NCBI GenBank assembly: GCA_002914845.1
Contig: JXTC01000379.1
Span: 226,909 to 290,908, forward strand
Direction: 5' to 3'
Length of the DNA stretch: 64,000 nt
Source of the DNA: Trema orientale
Taxonomy: Eukaryota; Streptophyta; Magnoliopsida; Rosales; Cannabaceae
The position numbers and the translations under genes are program-made. Within the stretch, counting starts at the first letter, position 1; each line of letters opens with the position of its first letter. Below, one piece after another: positions 38,530 through 50,181 of this stretch. A model generated the notes under the pieces. It had not been told where the DNA came from and searched no databases. It was given only the letters and a program-made list of their open reading frames with translations.

Positions 38530-38651
38530 GTGACTTGTTCCCTCCATCATGCTTGGTGACTATGCTCTTAGAGAGTCCTCATGATCGAGTTCCTTTGAAA
38601 GACATGAAAGGGGATTGGCATGCTTTTCTTAATAACTTAGTCGGTTGCAAG
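38530..38651 (+). pseudogene. Exon-like stretch, possible captured host fragment
   Basis: An open frame of about 40 codons includes [19 protein letters not shown] and ends at a good donor (AAG followed by GTGAGT). Its composition is more codon-like than the surrounding A+T-rich DNA. I do not recognise a family. CACTA elements often carry pieces of host genes, so capture is plausible but unproven. Confidence 0.3.
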
Positions 38652-41600
38652 GTGAGTTGCATACCAACAACCTTTTTCAGTAGATTAATCTGAGTTTGGT
38701 TGCTTGATTTCAGCCGTAGGGACTTTGTCTATTATATGAATTTTAGTAGCGAAGGAATATCAGCCTTATAATATGTCAGGCTATTAATTGATAAATGGCA
38801 TTGTATCTTCCTACCAGAATTATGAGTGCATGGCTTTGTTAAGTTGTGTGAAACTTATTAATAGTGTTAAGAAGGTAAAAAAGTTTCAAATATTCTCTTT
38901 CGTAAGTCCTAGACGATGTTGAGAAATTTGTTTAGTTGAATTGATTTCAGGGTGATCATGAGTCAAGATGGTTTTGTCAGTTATCAATTTGTATAAAAAC
39001 TTACCGAAAAAGAAAGTAAAAGTAAAAGTTGGATTTTTCCTATAATTAATATCTTATTTTGAATCTATTTATGTATACTTATATGTTCTTCTATCAGATG
39101 AAATTGAGTACATTGAGATTAAGTTTGCATTCTTCATATTCTTTTGGATATTTCAAATTCATAATTTGCATTCTTCATATTCTCTATTTCCAATTCATAC
39201 TAGTTTATATGTACTGTTTGGTTACTTTTGCTTCATTTTTTCTAATTTTTTCTTTTATTTTTTTGGCTCGGATGTTTTTCTACTTTTTATTAACTAAGTT
39301 GAACTAATTGTATGAGCTCTCTCCTAACTGGTCCAAATGATGGAAGTCTGCTCCTGCTTTTACATACAGGTAAAAGAGGAATCTTAACCCTGTTCAAAGC
39401 TTCTTCTTTTTTTTTTTTTTTTAAACTCCTCATTGGCTTTTCATTAGACAAATTTTGAACATTTCTGAAGAATTTTTCCGGATAAAGTTACAATTAAATT
39501 TTTTTTAAGTCAAAGCAGGGGTGGATCAACATTGAACTATTACAAGGAGCCTTTTTATTGCCAAGTTATAGATATTGTTATTAAGTTCCAAATTTGTATG
39601 TTTTGTTTATTATTAATTTGGATTTGCAAGAGAAAGGGAACATACTTTTGAGTTCTGTTAGTGCAGAGTGCATAACTTCATTATCTTTTATTTCGACTAG
39701 AGAAAATGATGGTTACTACTTTGCTCATTCTTCTTAAGAAAATTAATACAAAGATTTTGCATTGCTGAAGTTCTTTAAGCTTTAGATTTAAATTATATTA
39801 TAAATTTGTCTTGTTAATTAAAGCTTACAGAGAAGTATTATACATTAGTTTTGTTAACTAAAGTTTACAGAGAAGCTTTTGGAAAGTTTTGGATAAAATT
39901 TTGGTGTCTGTAGTTAAAATTGTTGGTTATTAACTAGATATAACAGCTCTAATAAAGGTTCTCTTTGTTCTAGTTTATGCTCTATTCACTTGGAAGAAAG
40001 GTGAACTTAAGCTTTGTTAGCATTCTCATTGACAAGAAACATAAAGTAGTAGACATTAGTTGTTGCAAAAAGCATAAGTAGATTCGAGCATTTATAATAA
40101 TGATTGAATGTGAGCAGTATTGTTCGGGTGTATTATTATGCCTCGTAGAGGAATATTTTAGTGATGTACCTTTGTAAGTTACAAGTTAGTTCTTGTTTCT
40201 TCTCGAGTGCCATTTTTAAGAAAGTTGGTTTTCTTTATAAAATTCTTTTTTCATTCTTTATATTGAAGCTTGAAAATTTTACTTATGCATTTATGTTTGT
40301 TATTGAATCTAAATATTTTTTTGACTCTTCTTTTTTCCCTTGTACTTAGAGCAGAAATAATTTTCACTTGTTGGGAATTCTATGTACACGTGTGCTATCA
40401 TGGTGTTGGTTGTTGCTGACTTTTCCCCTACAATGATTGATGTTTGGATTTTGAGAGCTATCACTTACTGCACTCTCCTTATCTTGGTATCTTTTTATGA
40501 TTAAGAAATATTTATATAGTTAAATCGAAATGGCATTTTTGCTGGAGTAAGAATTCAAAATACTAACTTTAAATCCACTGGTGCAAAGAGTTTCTAGAAT
40601 ATCATTTAATTACTACTGTTATGTGAGAAAATAATGAATAATCAACTGGGTTATTTACAATTGATCCGATCAATTTGTACATAGATAGACAGTTGTAATT
40701 ACTTGTGGAACAATTTTTTTCAATTACATAATATTTTTCTCCGCTTTAAGAACCAATATATACTTAGGGTCACTTTTGGAACAAGCATATATGACTGTGT
40801 CATTTCATTTTTGGAGCTACAATGAAGATGCAACTAAGTAGATATATGTGAATAATCAAACTTAATAGAGAACTGTTCATTATGTAATTATTAGGACTTA
40901 GAAAATTTTAGTTACATAGCTTTTTGTCTATATTATTTTAAGCTATATTTTAAATTGTTGTTTATCTCTAGTTATAGATAGTCATTGAATTACAAAAGGT
41001 AGTTGTCTTATAATTTTTTGGGCATGCAATATGTATACGTAATATGTTCAGTTATTACTTACTAAGCTTTTTTTTTTTAACTCTTACATATGATCTTAAT
41101 TATACTTTATATTTTTTGTTCAGTTACAGCATGATAAGTATTATGTATTAGTGAGTGTTTTGCTAATGAGATTGGAGCACAAGTTTAACATATAGCTCTT
41201 GGAAAGTAGCTGTTGAAATGCTTTTGTAGTATGAAAACTTTTGATTGTTGCATTTTGGGCTTGTATTACCTTTTATTTGAACAATATTATGTAAGACCTT
41301 AGAAAGTATGTGAAATTTATATCTAACTCTCTCTATTTAGAATATTAATGAATTGCCTCTTTTAAAGCATTCCGTAAATGCTACTAAAATTATCTGTAGA
41401 ATAGTACAAATATCCAAAGCATTGGTGAGATACTATTGAAAGTAAATAATGATATTTAAGAAAAGCTATTAAACAAAAATAACAACACACATAAAGCTAT
41501 AACATCATTTCTATAGCTTCCATATGGTGCTATAAATACTTTTATACAATTAGTATAGAATGCTATAAATATCTTTTAATAGCTTTCAGTTGGCGATATA

Positions 41601-41844
41601 AAGATACTTTTACAGTAGTCATAGAATGTCATAAAATGGTTTATATAGCGAACGAAAATGCTACAAAAAGGACATATAATAGCATTTCAAATATGCTATC
41701 AGAATAGGGGGACTTTTAATAACGGGGACTGTTCTAGCGTGCGCTTAAATGCTATGAAAACTCTTTCATAGCATTCTTCACCTACTATTTAATTGAGTTT
41801 TTGTTGTAGTGAAAATTTGGTATTTGGCATTTAACTAATGGCTA

Positions 41845-42783
41845 AACATATACAAAGATTTCTTAGATCACTTATAAAAGAAGGCTATTTGTAATCTATT
41901 TTCTTCTAGGGAAAGCTGGTGAATCGGCTGAATGTCTAAGTTTATTATCTTCTATTTTCTTATTCGCATGCCATGTTAGATCTTTAGCAGATTCACGATT
42001 TCGAAATAGATTGGTAAAATAAGAAATTGGAGGAATATACCACCGAACATTAGTACAGGTTCCAACCTTTAGCTCTTTAGGATTCTTATTCTGTTGCCAC
42101 CTAAGCTCACCACATACTAGACAAGAAATTGTACTTTTAAATTTCTTTCAATATAAAATATAATTATTTGGGCAAGCGTGAATTTTTTCATATTGCATAC
42201 TCAATGAGCATGAAGTCTTTTTGATCTCATAAAAAGGTGTCATCTCATTTCATTTGGCAATATTTCTCCTAGTAAAGTTACTAAGTCTGAAAAACTCTTA
42301 TCACTCTATCTATGTCTTGCTTTCAAATTATACAATTTTAATAGTGCAGATAATTCTGTAAATTTCATGCAACCCAGATAGATCGGTTTCTCAGTATCAT
42401 TAAGTAATGATTGAAATTTTATAGGATCTACATCTATTTCATACTATGTATCATCAATTATTTTAAAAAGATTATCATTTAAATCTAACTCATAATAATC
42501 TTTTATACTCTTTTTCGACGAAAATCTGGTAATCGGAATCTTTTCACCATGCTAAATCTATTATTTATAACTTCGATCTATTACGTTGAAATATAAGTGT
42601 TTTTTTTTTATCTTTTTCACACCCATCTTTTGCAAATTTCTATATTTAATACGCGGGCACACAATTGAATTGAAATCTTTGAAATTTTCAATAGCAAACT
42701 CCAAAAAGCTATCAACTCTTTTTCTATATTATGTCGATAATCTATCTGCCAACATCCATTCCTTATCTATTTTAAGCATAATT
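41845..42783 (-). pseudogene. TNP2-type transposase, N-terminal part with Transpos_assoc exon
   Basis: About 42783-42630 encodes IDKEWMLADRLST, DSFLEFAIENFKDFNSIVCP and a following basic stretch. This matches the Transpos_assoc domain at the start of plant En/Spm transposases (pattern MDKSWM...FxxFAxxN...ICPCxxC). About 42400-41845 encodes EKPIYLGCMKFTELSALLKL, YNLKARH, SDKSFSDLVTLLGEILPNEM, CLVCGELRWQQNK, WYIPPIS and DLTWHANKKIEDNKLRHSAD, all TNP2 landmarks. Several stops and a frame change make it inactive. The reading ends at the junction with the Athila-like element and resumes at 31140. Confidence 0.85.
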
Positions 42784-44056
42784 GAAAAACAAAACAAAAC
42801 AAAACTCCAAATAACTAATATAAAAAACTAACTAAATTGAATACCATAAAAAATTGTACATAATCTTCTCTATTTTTAGCACTAACCAATTCAGTAACTA
42901 AAACACCAATTATACATTATCCCTCATTTCAAATTATTCTCGTATTTCTAAGTACTATCAAATTGAGAACTTAATTTATTTTTTAAATAGTCTCTTTTAG
43001 TACAAACAAATTGCCAATTAACCAAATATAAGATATGACAAAATAACATCAACAAAATAATAAACTCAAGTAATTACACACAATTATAATATCATTATCA
43101 CTATAACGTACAATTTTTTATATGATATTATATCTCATCTCGATGAAACTTTCCAAAATAATAATAAAAAACTAATGTAGAAAGTGACATAAGTAAATAA
43201 AAGAAAAAAATTGAGAAAACATACCTCAATTTGCTAATTTATAAATACTATCAAATTACTCCAACTTCTACTAAAACCTATACACAAAAATGTTAAAAAA
43301 AATTCAATATCTATAATCCACAACATTTTTAAATTAAAAATTCATAAATATAAAATTAATATATATGCAAAATAAGAACTTTAACAAATTAAAAATGAAA
43401 TTGGATCTAAGATCTCAAGTTAACTTACTTTCACACTATCTAAAATATGAAATTAGTAGATATTGTTAAATTTTTGAAACTAATGATCAACTCTACATGA
43501 CTTCACCTAAAACAATGAAAAAAAATTGAATATGTAAAATTAGATTAATTAACACTAAGGATGGAATAAACAAATCCAAATTATGATTTCTAGTAAATAA
43601 ACATGAAATTGGTAGAAATTAATAGAACATACCTTCAATTTAAAATTTTTTACAATTAAATAAGCTCACACTTCACCTAAAACAAATAAAACAAAATTGG
43701 GTATATTAATACTGACAATCAACAAAATAATAAACCATAATGTCATAAATTACGATTAATTCACAATAGGTATTCTAATTTTAGTGATAAAAATGACTTT
43801 AAAAACTTATATATACCTTGTTTGCTAAAACAAATAGTGAAAATGGGAGAAAGAGGAGAGCTGCTACGGCTGCTGGAAGAGAATAGGTCGAATAGACTGT
43901 GGGCTCAATTGGTTTGGGGTCCTTTATATTGGGCCTCTAGCTTGGCGCCCTGATAAAGAACGTGGTTGTGTTGTCCTTTATCACGGCGTCTGTTAGCCAC
44001 TTTTTTATCACAGTGTGTCCGTATATACATCGTGATAGCCTATACTTCTAGTAGCG
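42784..44056. mobile_element. 5' untranslated and subterminal part of the large CACTA element
   Basis: The stretch is A+T-rich without coding signals up to about 43840. A GC-richer end follows, with the subterminal words TTTATCACGGCG, TTTATCACAGTG and CATCGTGATAGCC, closing at TTCTAGTAGCG. The plant promoter of the transposase would lie here; I see no decisive TATA word. Confidence 0.6.
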
Positions 44057-45119
44057 TTGAAAATAGTTCAATGAGATAGTGACATTTATCTTGTGTGTCA
44101 TAATATTCATTTGGCCAATGTGATTTTGGCTCGTCACTTTTTTAATTGGTCCTATATCATTATATAATTTATCACATAATTTTGTAATTTAATTTCAAGT
44201 TAATGACTAATTGCAACCCAAAAATAATCTTTAGATTCCACATTTTCTTTTTTTGTATTTTCGTAGTAGATAAGATAAGATTTGAATTTGTTCTTTGTTC
44301 TAAAACAACAACAATAATAATAATAATAACAATAATTTGGTCTTGGCATCGGAAATTATTCTCAAATTTAGACCATTTCAATTTGTTGCGTGGAAAACTT
44401 TCAAGCTCTCCACTAAATCAGTTATGGAAAGCTGATAATAATGAATAAATAAAAAAGGAAAAGAAAATAAAGAAAACTTTCAAGTTCACGCTTCATACTT
44501 GGACCTTAATATTTTAATGACACAAACTGAGTTGTGCAAGATCAGCAGTCGTCGTCCTCATCGTGGTCAACATTTGACGGGTCAAAGCCTTAGCCCTGAC
44601 TTTTCTAGGGAGACGCCTCCATCATCCAGTAAAACATCATAGGAAGTGATCGAGTCAAAGATTCTCTACTCCTCTTCTCCTTCATGTTACCCTACCCCCA
44701 ACCCACTCACCAATTAAATTTGAACACATCAGTCAGCGGTGGTTGTTTGTTATTCGTGTGACCGTCACATGATGTGTGCATAAATTGATGCGTAAAGCTA
44801 CCATTCCTTGCATAAGAACATTACTCTAGAGTCTATATACACCACATAATAATGCTCTTTCACAAGAGATGTAGCTTTTTGTGAAAGTTTCAAGCTCCAT
44901 AAAATTACTTATAATTATCTTAGTGTTCTTATAGTGTTATTTTAAAATTTTAAGCAATACTTAGATAGAAAATAGAAGGATATTTTAGAATAATATTTTC
45001 GGAGAAAGGAGTTGTAGTGTGTGGCCCTTTTTTTTAATCTAAATAGATAATGCTAATTTCTCTCCCAATATCTAGAGGTCGACAGTGGAGAAGATTGCTC
45101 ATCTTTTTGTGCCACTTAC
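44057..45119. other. Intergenic stretch without recognisable genes
   Basis: This contains an ATA-type microsatellite (about 44309-44330) and a patch at about 44540-44720 with two TTGAC words (AACATTTGACGGGTCAAAG), which resemble W-boxes but have no gene beside them. No coding region is supported. Confidence 0.45.
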
Positions 45120-46391
45120 TGTCAGGATTTATGCTCTGAAAGCATGTATATTTTGGATTTTTGTTGAATTAATAAAATAACATTTTTGTATTTGAATTTG
45201 TGCATAATTTGTATGTCTTTAAATTTCAAAAAATTCCTAGTTTATTCATGTAATCATAAATTTAGTATATAAGTGTTATATACATGAGGATTAAATTTAT
45301 AGATAATAAACTAAATATAGTCCGTAACAATTAACTAAAATTTAGGATCTTTAATTAATTATTATTAGTATGGTCCATTAACACTGAGAAGTAATAGTCT
45401 TATCCGAACTATTGATGTGTTAACATCACAATGAAGATATTTTATATAATTCGATTATATAGGACTGGACCAGACATAATTTGAATCTCACATAAATTCC
45501 GTTGACTGTTGAGAATTTAAATAATGTTATTAGATAATCATATGTAAATCAATCTTAATCCGGAGTAGTTATAGACTCCTATTTATAACATTATATTTTT
45601 TAATATACTTGTTAAAGGTTCGTTTCCTAAACAGCCTGAAATACTTGTATCTTGGGAGCATGATGAGATGAGTAGCTGAGAATGCGATTTACAGATATGG
45701 AATCCATTCATTCCATTAGGAAGCTAGAAAGATGATTTCCTTATGTATTGATTCAGGACTTGAACAGTTTGAATACTTAATTTATAATAGATATGTAAAT
45801 TAATTATTCATTAGAGAATCAATAGTACACAAGGATAAAGATGTAATTGGAAAGGTAAACGGAACATGACCTAGCTCTAATTATGAATTATCTGTAGAGA
45901 ATTGAACTATATATAATGATCAAATCGATGGACTGCTCGCTATTTTTTGAGTAAATTAATTATGTAACTTTAAGAGTGCAATTTCAGATTTTTAGTGGAA
46001 TAATACTGGAATTAATAAATTAGACAAATTAATTAAAGAGTTCAATTGATTATCATAATTTGTTGGAGCTTGAATTATAAGTCCATAAATCCTCAATTCC
46101 ACCTCCTAGAAACACTATACTGGATATTACATTATTTCTATTATTGCACACTTTGTCTAGATAAATTTTTTTTCTACAATAATTAATAATTAATTAATTC
46201 ATTAATTTTGAATTAAGTAATTTAAATTTATGGAGGGATAAGTTTCCTAATTTGTTTAAATTTTGAATTTAAAAATATCTAGCTATCCGATAATTAGATA
46301 AACAGAAATTAGGAAACTGACTAAAGTTTTCTTATTTATATATATATATATTAATTAATTAGATTAATTAATTTAAACATATATATATATA

Positions 46392-46396
46392 TATAA
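46392..46396. repeat. 5-bp target duplication (left) of the inner solo LTR
   Basis: TATAA, repeated at 49028-49032. The target was itself an AT-rich repeat, so chance agreement is more likely than usual, but the LTR termini fit exactly at both sides. Confidence 0.75.
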
Positions 46397-47009
46397 TGTA
46401 ACATCCCCCGATTCCACATACGTACGTAAGGATATTTGTATAAATATTTAGTAAAATCAGGAGATGCTACTTGACTTGGAACTGATAAAATAGTGGAAAA
46501 TTAAAACTTTTTAGAAGTAATAATAAAATTCCACTCATAATTATACACACTCCAATGTGTGTGTATATATATATATACCCTCCCAACGTAGGCCTCTCAT
46601 AAAATATACATGACACACACACACATACAAAACAGATGCAAAATCGCTTGTCAGGAAACTACAGCGTCAAAAATACTCATATACACAAGCCGCAGTCGGA
46701 AAGTCGACACTCCTCCTCTAAACTCACATATCAACGGTATCATCTGCAATGTAAGAATACATATGAGTATGGAACTCAATAAGTAACGAGTACAAGTACA
46801 ACATGCATATACCAGAAAATAGATATTTGTATGATTAGGATCCCGGTGCATATTGTATTGCCTGATAAGATCGTGAATCGCATACTGAGCCACTCAGATA
46901 ACTAATAACTAGTAACTAATCATAAGCCGTCATATAGAGGTCTCGAATCCCAAATACATCTCAAACCCCTCTATGTACTGCAGAGGTCCTCTCCATACTG
47001 CTATTAGAG

Positions 47010-47095
47010 TGCTCCCGAAGGAACTAAATAATGTCCCCAAAGGAACCTAATAATGTCCCCAGAGGAACCAGAAAATATCTCCGAAGGAACCAAAT
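47010..47095. repeat. Short tandem array in the inner solo LTR
   Basis: Four imperfect units built on CGAAGGAAC(T/C)A and AATGTCCCCA(A/G)AGGAACC. Confidence 0.7.
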
Positions 47096-48379
47096 ATTTG
47101 GGCGCTAGCCTGCCACACCCTATTCACCAATACTCGTCAGGCAATATAAATACACTACATGTTCAAAATCATGTCTCATGTATGTCAGAATAACAAATTT
47201 AGATGTTTATGCTTCAGGCACAACAGAATAACAGATACAAATTTTTCATATAATTTAAGGATTACATAGATTTACAGAAACAAATAATTCTTATATTGCA
47301 GATAGAACGTTACTTACATCGATTTATGGACTTCAGGTAATTTTGTGTGAAATGCTCCCACTCAAAGTACGTTTGACGTGTCCATAATATTTTTCAAGTA
47401 ATAAATTTTATTTGACTAGAAATGGATGAGACCACATAATTTAATTTTTTTTAATAAGAGGACACTAAATAGTAAGTAACAAGATCTTTCAAAATCACAT
47501 ATCAATTAAAATCAAAATTTTCTTTCCATTATATAATCGTACATCCGCAATTAAAAATAAAATAAAATAATGAAGATGTAGTCTTATACTTAGCAGACGA
47601 TAAGTAATTGGTCTTTACAAAACTATTAGTAAATTAACTAACAACAACAAAAAAATATCCAAGGTTCTAATTTAACCTTCCGCATAAAGAGCACAAGCTT
47701 ATATTATCCATAAATAATTACTTCAATTGAAAATTTTTCACATTCACATTATATATATGTAATACACACGTACCAATTAAAGAATTATAAACTTATTAAA
47801 TAGTCAAAAAAGTATTAAAGTCAGGAACACTATTATAAGACATATCTGAATCTGAATCTTAATTTATTACACACACTTAATCTATTCTTGATATAAAAGA
47901 AAGACACCCCGAAAAGACATCATCAAAAACCAAGTCTAACGACTCTTCTCAAAAACACACAAGTTCATGAAAATTGATTACATAAATAATAAGGATTCCT
48001 AAAGTCTCAAACGTATAATTTAAAGACATGATATTTATGTATGTACCACTAGTATACAAATTTGTAAAACAAATCTTATAAAGAGAACAACAATAGCAGT
48101 TAAAGTGATTACCTCAATTGTATTAAATTATCCCAAGAGATGAAGGGATTCTCGGTACACAAAATCACTAGAAGAAAGGATTGAATATAATGATTATAGA
48201 AATCAATTCTTTAGTGGAAACTAAGTTGGGAACGTAGAGAAGGGGAGAGGTAATTAATAGTTGTGGTAATCGGTGGAAGATGTAGGAAGTTTTCTCCTTT
48301 TTGTTTCTTTTACAATTTCAAGTGTATATAAATAATGAAAATCTTTGCCGACTCAATTTTTTGGCTATTATTTTTCTTT

Positions 48380-48410
48380 TATTTATTTATTTATTTATTT
48401 ATTATTATTT
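48380..48410. repeat. (ATTT)n microsatellite
   Basis: About seven consecutive ATTT units, then ATT units. Confidence 0.9.
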
Positions 48411-49517
48411 ATTTTTTAAAGACACATAGGTAATAAGATTAAGGAAAATAATAATCAGAATAATATTTAACATATATATTTTGTTGAGACAATATAACCA
48501 ATAGTTTAGTACGTATATCTCCTATATACAATTTTGAGTTTAAAAAAATCTCTCAAATGTACATAACAATAATATTACTAAGAGAAATTATGTAATTAGA
48601 TCAAATAAAAATCTCTATAACAATGCCACATGTAGAAATATAACCAAATATTTTATCAAATAATTAATCGAAGTATTTACTAAATTATTAAAAAGTCATA
48701 AGAGAATTATTGATTTAAACACGTCAAACTCGTACCGAGAGTGTAATCGAGTATTTCACTGCAAAAATTACTTAACAAATTAATATTATAAAATAATTAA
48801 TATACTTGAACAAGTACTCAAATTATGTGCTCATATACGCATTAATATATAAAAGAAAATTTTATGAAATCATGTTATTTTTTATTCTTTAATTATGTGA
48901 GGAACTAGGTGTCGCTTAGAAATTCAGAAATAAAATTAATAAAAATAAAATGTCATGTAATCACGTTATTATTAACTATTTAATGTTGTGAGGAGCTGTG
49001 TGTCATATAAGATCTTAGGATATCACATATAAACTTTATGTTTACAAAAAAAGAAATGACTTACTGCTTAAATAGTTCAATAAATATATATATATATATA
49101 TATAAGGTGAAACCCTAGAAAAATTACATTACACATTATTTTTTTTACAGAACCTCCATAACCTAGAGAAAAAATGAAGAGAATTTTCCATTTTATGTAC
49201 AACAAACTCTTGTAATCTCATGTGTTGAGAATATTGCAAGTGCCTAAAAGTGTGAGTTTGAGAAACTGTACGCAACGCCCACACGTTCATCCAGCAATGC
49301 TAGAGACTTGGATTAGAAGATTGTGATTTAGAAGATAGAAAAGCTAGTGTCCGCCGATTGGCTACAAGAGATATTAGATCTATTCTCTTTGTATATTTTT
49401 TTTATTTTCTATGAATTAATACTATGCACTTATATAGTCAATCATTTTTAAGAAAATTTTTGAATGTTCTTAGGCTAATTTTCTGCTGCAAAAATCATTT
49501 TAAAGACCAACACTAAC

Positions 49518-50016
49518 AATGTTTAGCATTTTGATTTTTCGAGATTTAAGAAAATCCAAAAAAAAAATGTCTTTGGTTCATTTTCTTGTGTCTATTTTTC
49601 AATAAGAAATTTATAAATGTGAATAATAAAAACTCAATTATAAAAATTAGTGAGGATGATCAAAGTTTACTCTTTTAGACGCTAATAAGGCTATGTAAGT
49701 ATGCCCCTCAAAAAAAAAAAAAAAAAGAAAAGAAAAAACTATGTAAGTATGTTTGGAACTTCTGAGACTAAGTCAGGGAGCATTTGGAATTTTACTAATT
49801 CTTGTAATTATTCAAGACCTACAAAATCTCTTTTTCTAATTCAATTAATAAACAAATCAATAACTGAAAAAGTAAACTAATCTTACGATCTCGATTTCGA
49901 TTCGCGATGAGTAATTAATTGACAAGTGAGGCTATCTCTATCTAATAGTGCACCAAATGGTCAATGTACTCAACTCTGTATTTAGAATTTATTGAATTTT
50001 TAATATTATTAAAAAT
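49518..50016. other. A+T-rich intergenic stretch
   Basis: Nothing recognised; A-runs near 49709-49737. Confidence 0.5.
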
Positions 50017-50019
50017 TTA

Positions 50020-50178
50020 GGGTGCGTTTGGTATAGGATTCGAATCCTATTCTTCAAATTCAGAAACAGCTTTTATATAGAAAGTTGGAAGGATAAACAA
50101 TTTATCCTTCCAACTTTCTATGTAAAAACTGTTTCTGAATTTGAAGAATAAGATTCGAATCCTATACCAAACGCGCCC
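50020..50178. mobile_element. PIF/Harbinger-type MITE (159 bp, near-perfect palindrome)
   Basis: The element starts GGGTGCGTTTGGTATAGG and ends CCAAACGCGCCC. TTA target duplications lie at 50017-50019 and 50179-50181. Both arms pair almost completely around the centre AACAATTTATCC near 50097-50103. GGGTGCGTTTGG termini with a TTA duplication are typical of Tourist/Harbinger MITEs. Confidence 0.88.
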
Positions 50179-50181
50179 TTA

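Larger units (their letters stand above)
36774..41811. mobile_element. Second CACTA-like element (5038 bp) in the 3' LTR
   Basis: The ends are TACTACAACAAACTTAGC on the left and ...GAGTTTTTGTTGTAGTG on the right, which are CACTACAACAAA-type inverted termini. The 3-bp duplication AAA lies at 36771-36773 and 41812-41814. The empty site (AATAGTAAAATTTGG) is preserved in the other LTR near 32654-32668. The right 400 bp is dense in subterminal words such as TATAGCATTT, TGCTATAAA and ATAGCTTTC. No transposase is recognisable, so it is non-autonomous. The interior is A+T-rich, with a short exon-like stretch near 38550-38650 that may be captured host sequence. Confidence 0.82.
31166..41836 (+). mobile_element. 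Athila/Tat-like LTR element with gag-like region only, itself interrupted
   Basis: Two direct LTRs (about 31166-32694 and 35303-36773 plus 41815-41836) flank a short internal region of about 2.6 kb. The primer binding site TGGCGCCGTTGCCG at 32717-32730 matches the 3' end of tRNA-Asp, as in Athila elements. A gag-like region lies at 32880-33700. No protease, reverse transcriptase or integrase is present, so it is a non-autonomous derivative. Near 34700-34736 is the block (ATTGAGGACAA ... GAGTTTGGGAGTGAGG) seen downstream of coding regions in such elements. The LTRs differ at more than one base in ten by eye, which suggests millions of years. Fossil; broken. No target duplication could be recognised. 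Confidence 0.75.
21294..44056 (-). mobile_element. CACTA (En/Spm) transposon, ~8.9 kb of its own sequence, split by nested insertions
   Basis: The left end reads CACTAGTGGAAGAATAGG. The right end, reverse-complemented, reads CGCTACTAGAAGTATAGG. These fit CACTA inverted termini; the 3-bp flanks are TTT and TTG, so the duplication is imperfect. Subterminal words like ACCACGATAAC, CACCGTGGTA and TTATCACGG recur within the first and last few hundred bases. Coding pieces run right to left: a Transpos_assoc-like exon (about 42630-42783), TNP2-like transposase (42560-41845, then 31140-30775, then 27587-25480), Transposase_24-like (25160-24460) and Ulp1-like protease (23520-22290). Frames carry several stops and shifts, so the copy is dead. 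Two stacks of later insertions (27593-30769 and about 31166-41836) interrupt the transposase. Confidence 0.82.
46397..49027 (-). mobile_element. Solo LTR (2631 bp) nested in the solo LTR at 45120-49512
   Basis: On the minus strand it begins TGTGATATCCTAAGATC and ends GGGGGATGTTACA, with TATAA on both sides. A TATA-type word (ATTTATATACACTTG) lies at about 48320-48335 on the minus strand, followed by a leader and a donor-like GAG/GTAATCAC near 48110. About 47010-47095 is a short tandem array of GTCCCCAAAGGAACC-type units. About 48840-49027 holds two imperfect ~90-bp units with GTGAGGA(A/G)CT. Ty3/gypsy LTRs often end in GTTACA; the family is inferred. Confidence 0.78.
45120..49512 (+). mobile_element. 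Solo LTR (about 1.76 kb own sequence), interrupted
   Basis: It begins TGTCAGGATTTATGC and ends TTTTAAAGACCAACA. The flanks are CTTAC (45115-45119) and CTAAC (49513-49517), one difference. The right part (49100-49512) is a spliced-leader-like region ending in the LTR terminus. No primer site or coding sequence adjoins either end. A second solo LTR (46397-49027) sits in an AT-repeat inside it. The style is copia-like; the family is not certain. Fossil. Confidence 0.72.

Noticed and set aside
44560-44580. W-box cluster as a gene promoter
   Set aside because: TTGAC words are present but there is no gene within 1 kb on either strand, so chance occurrence is likely.
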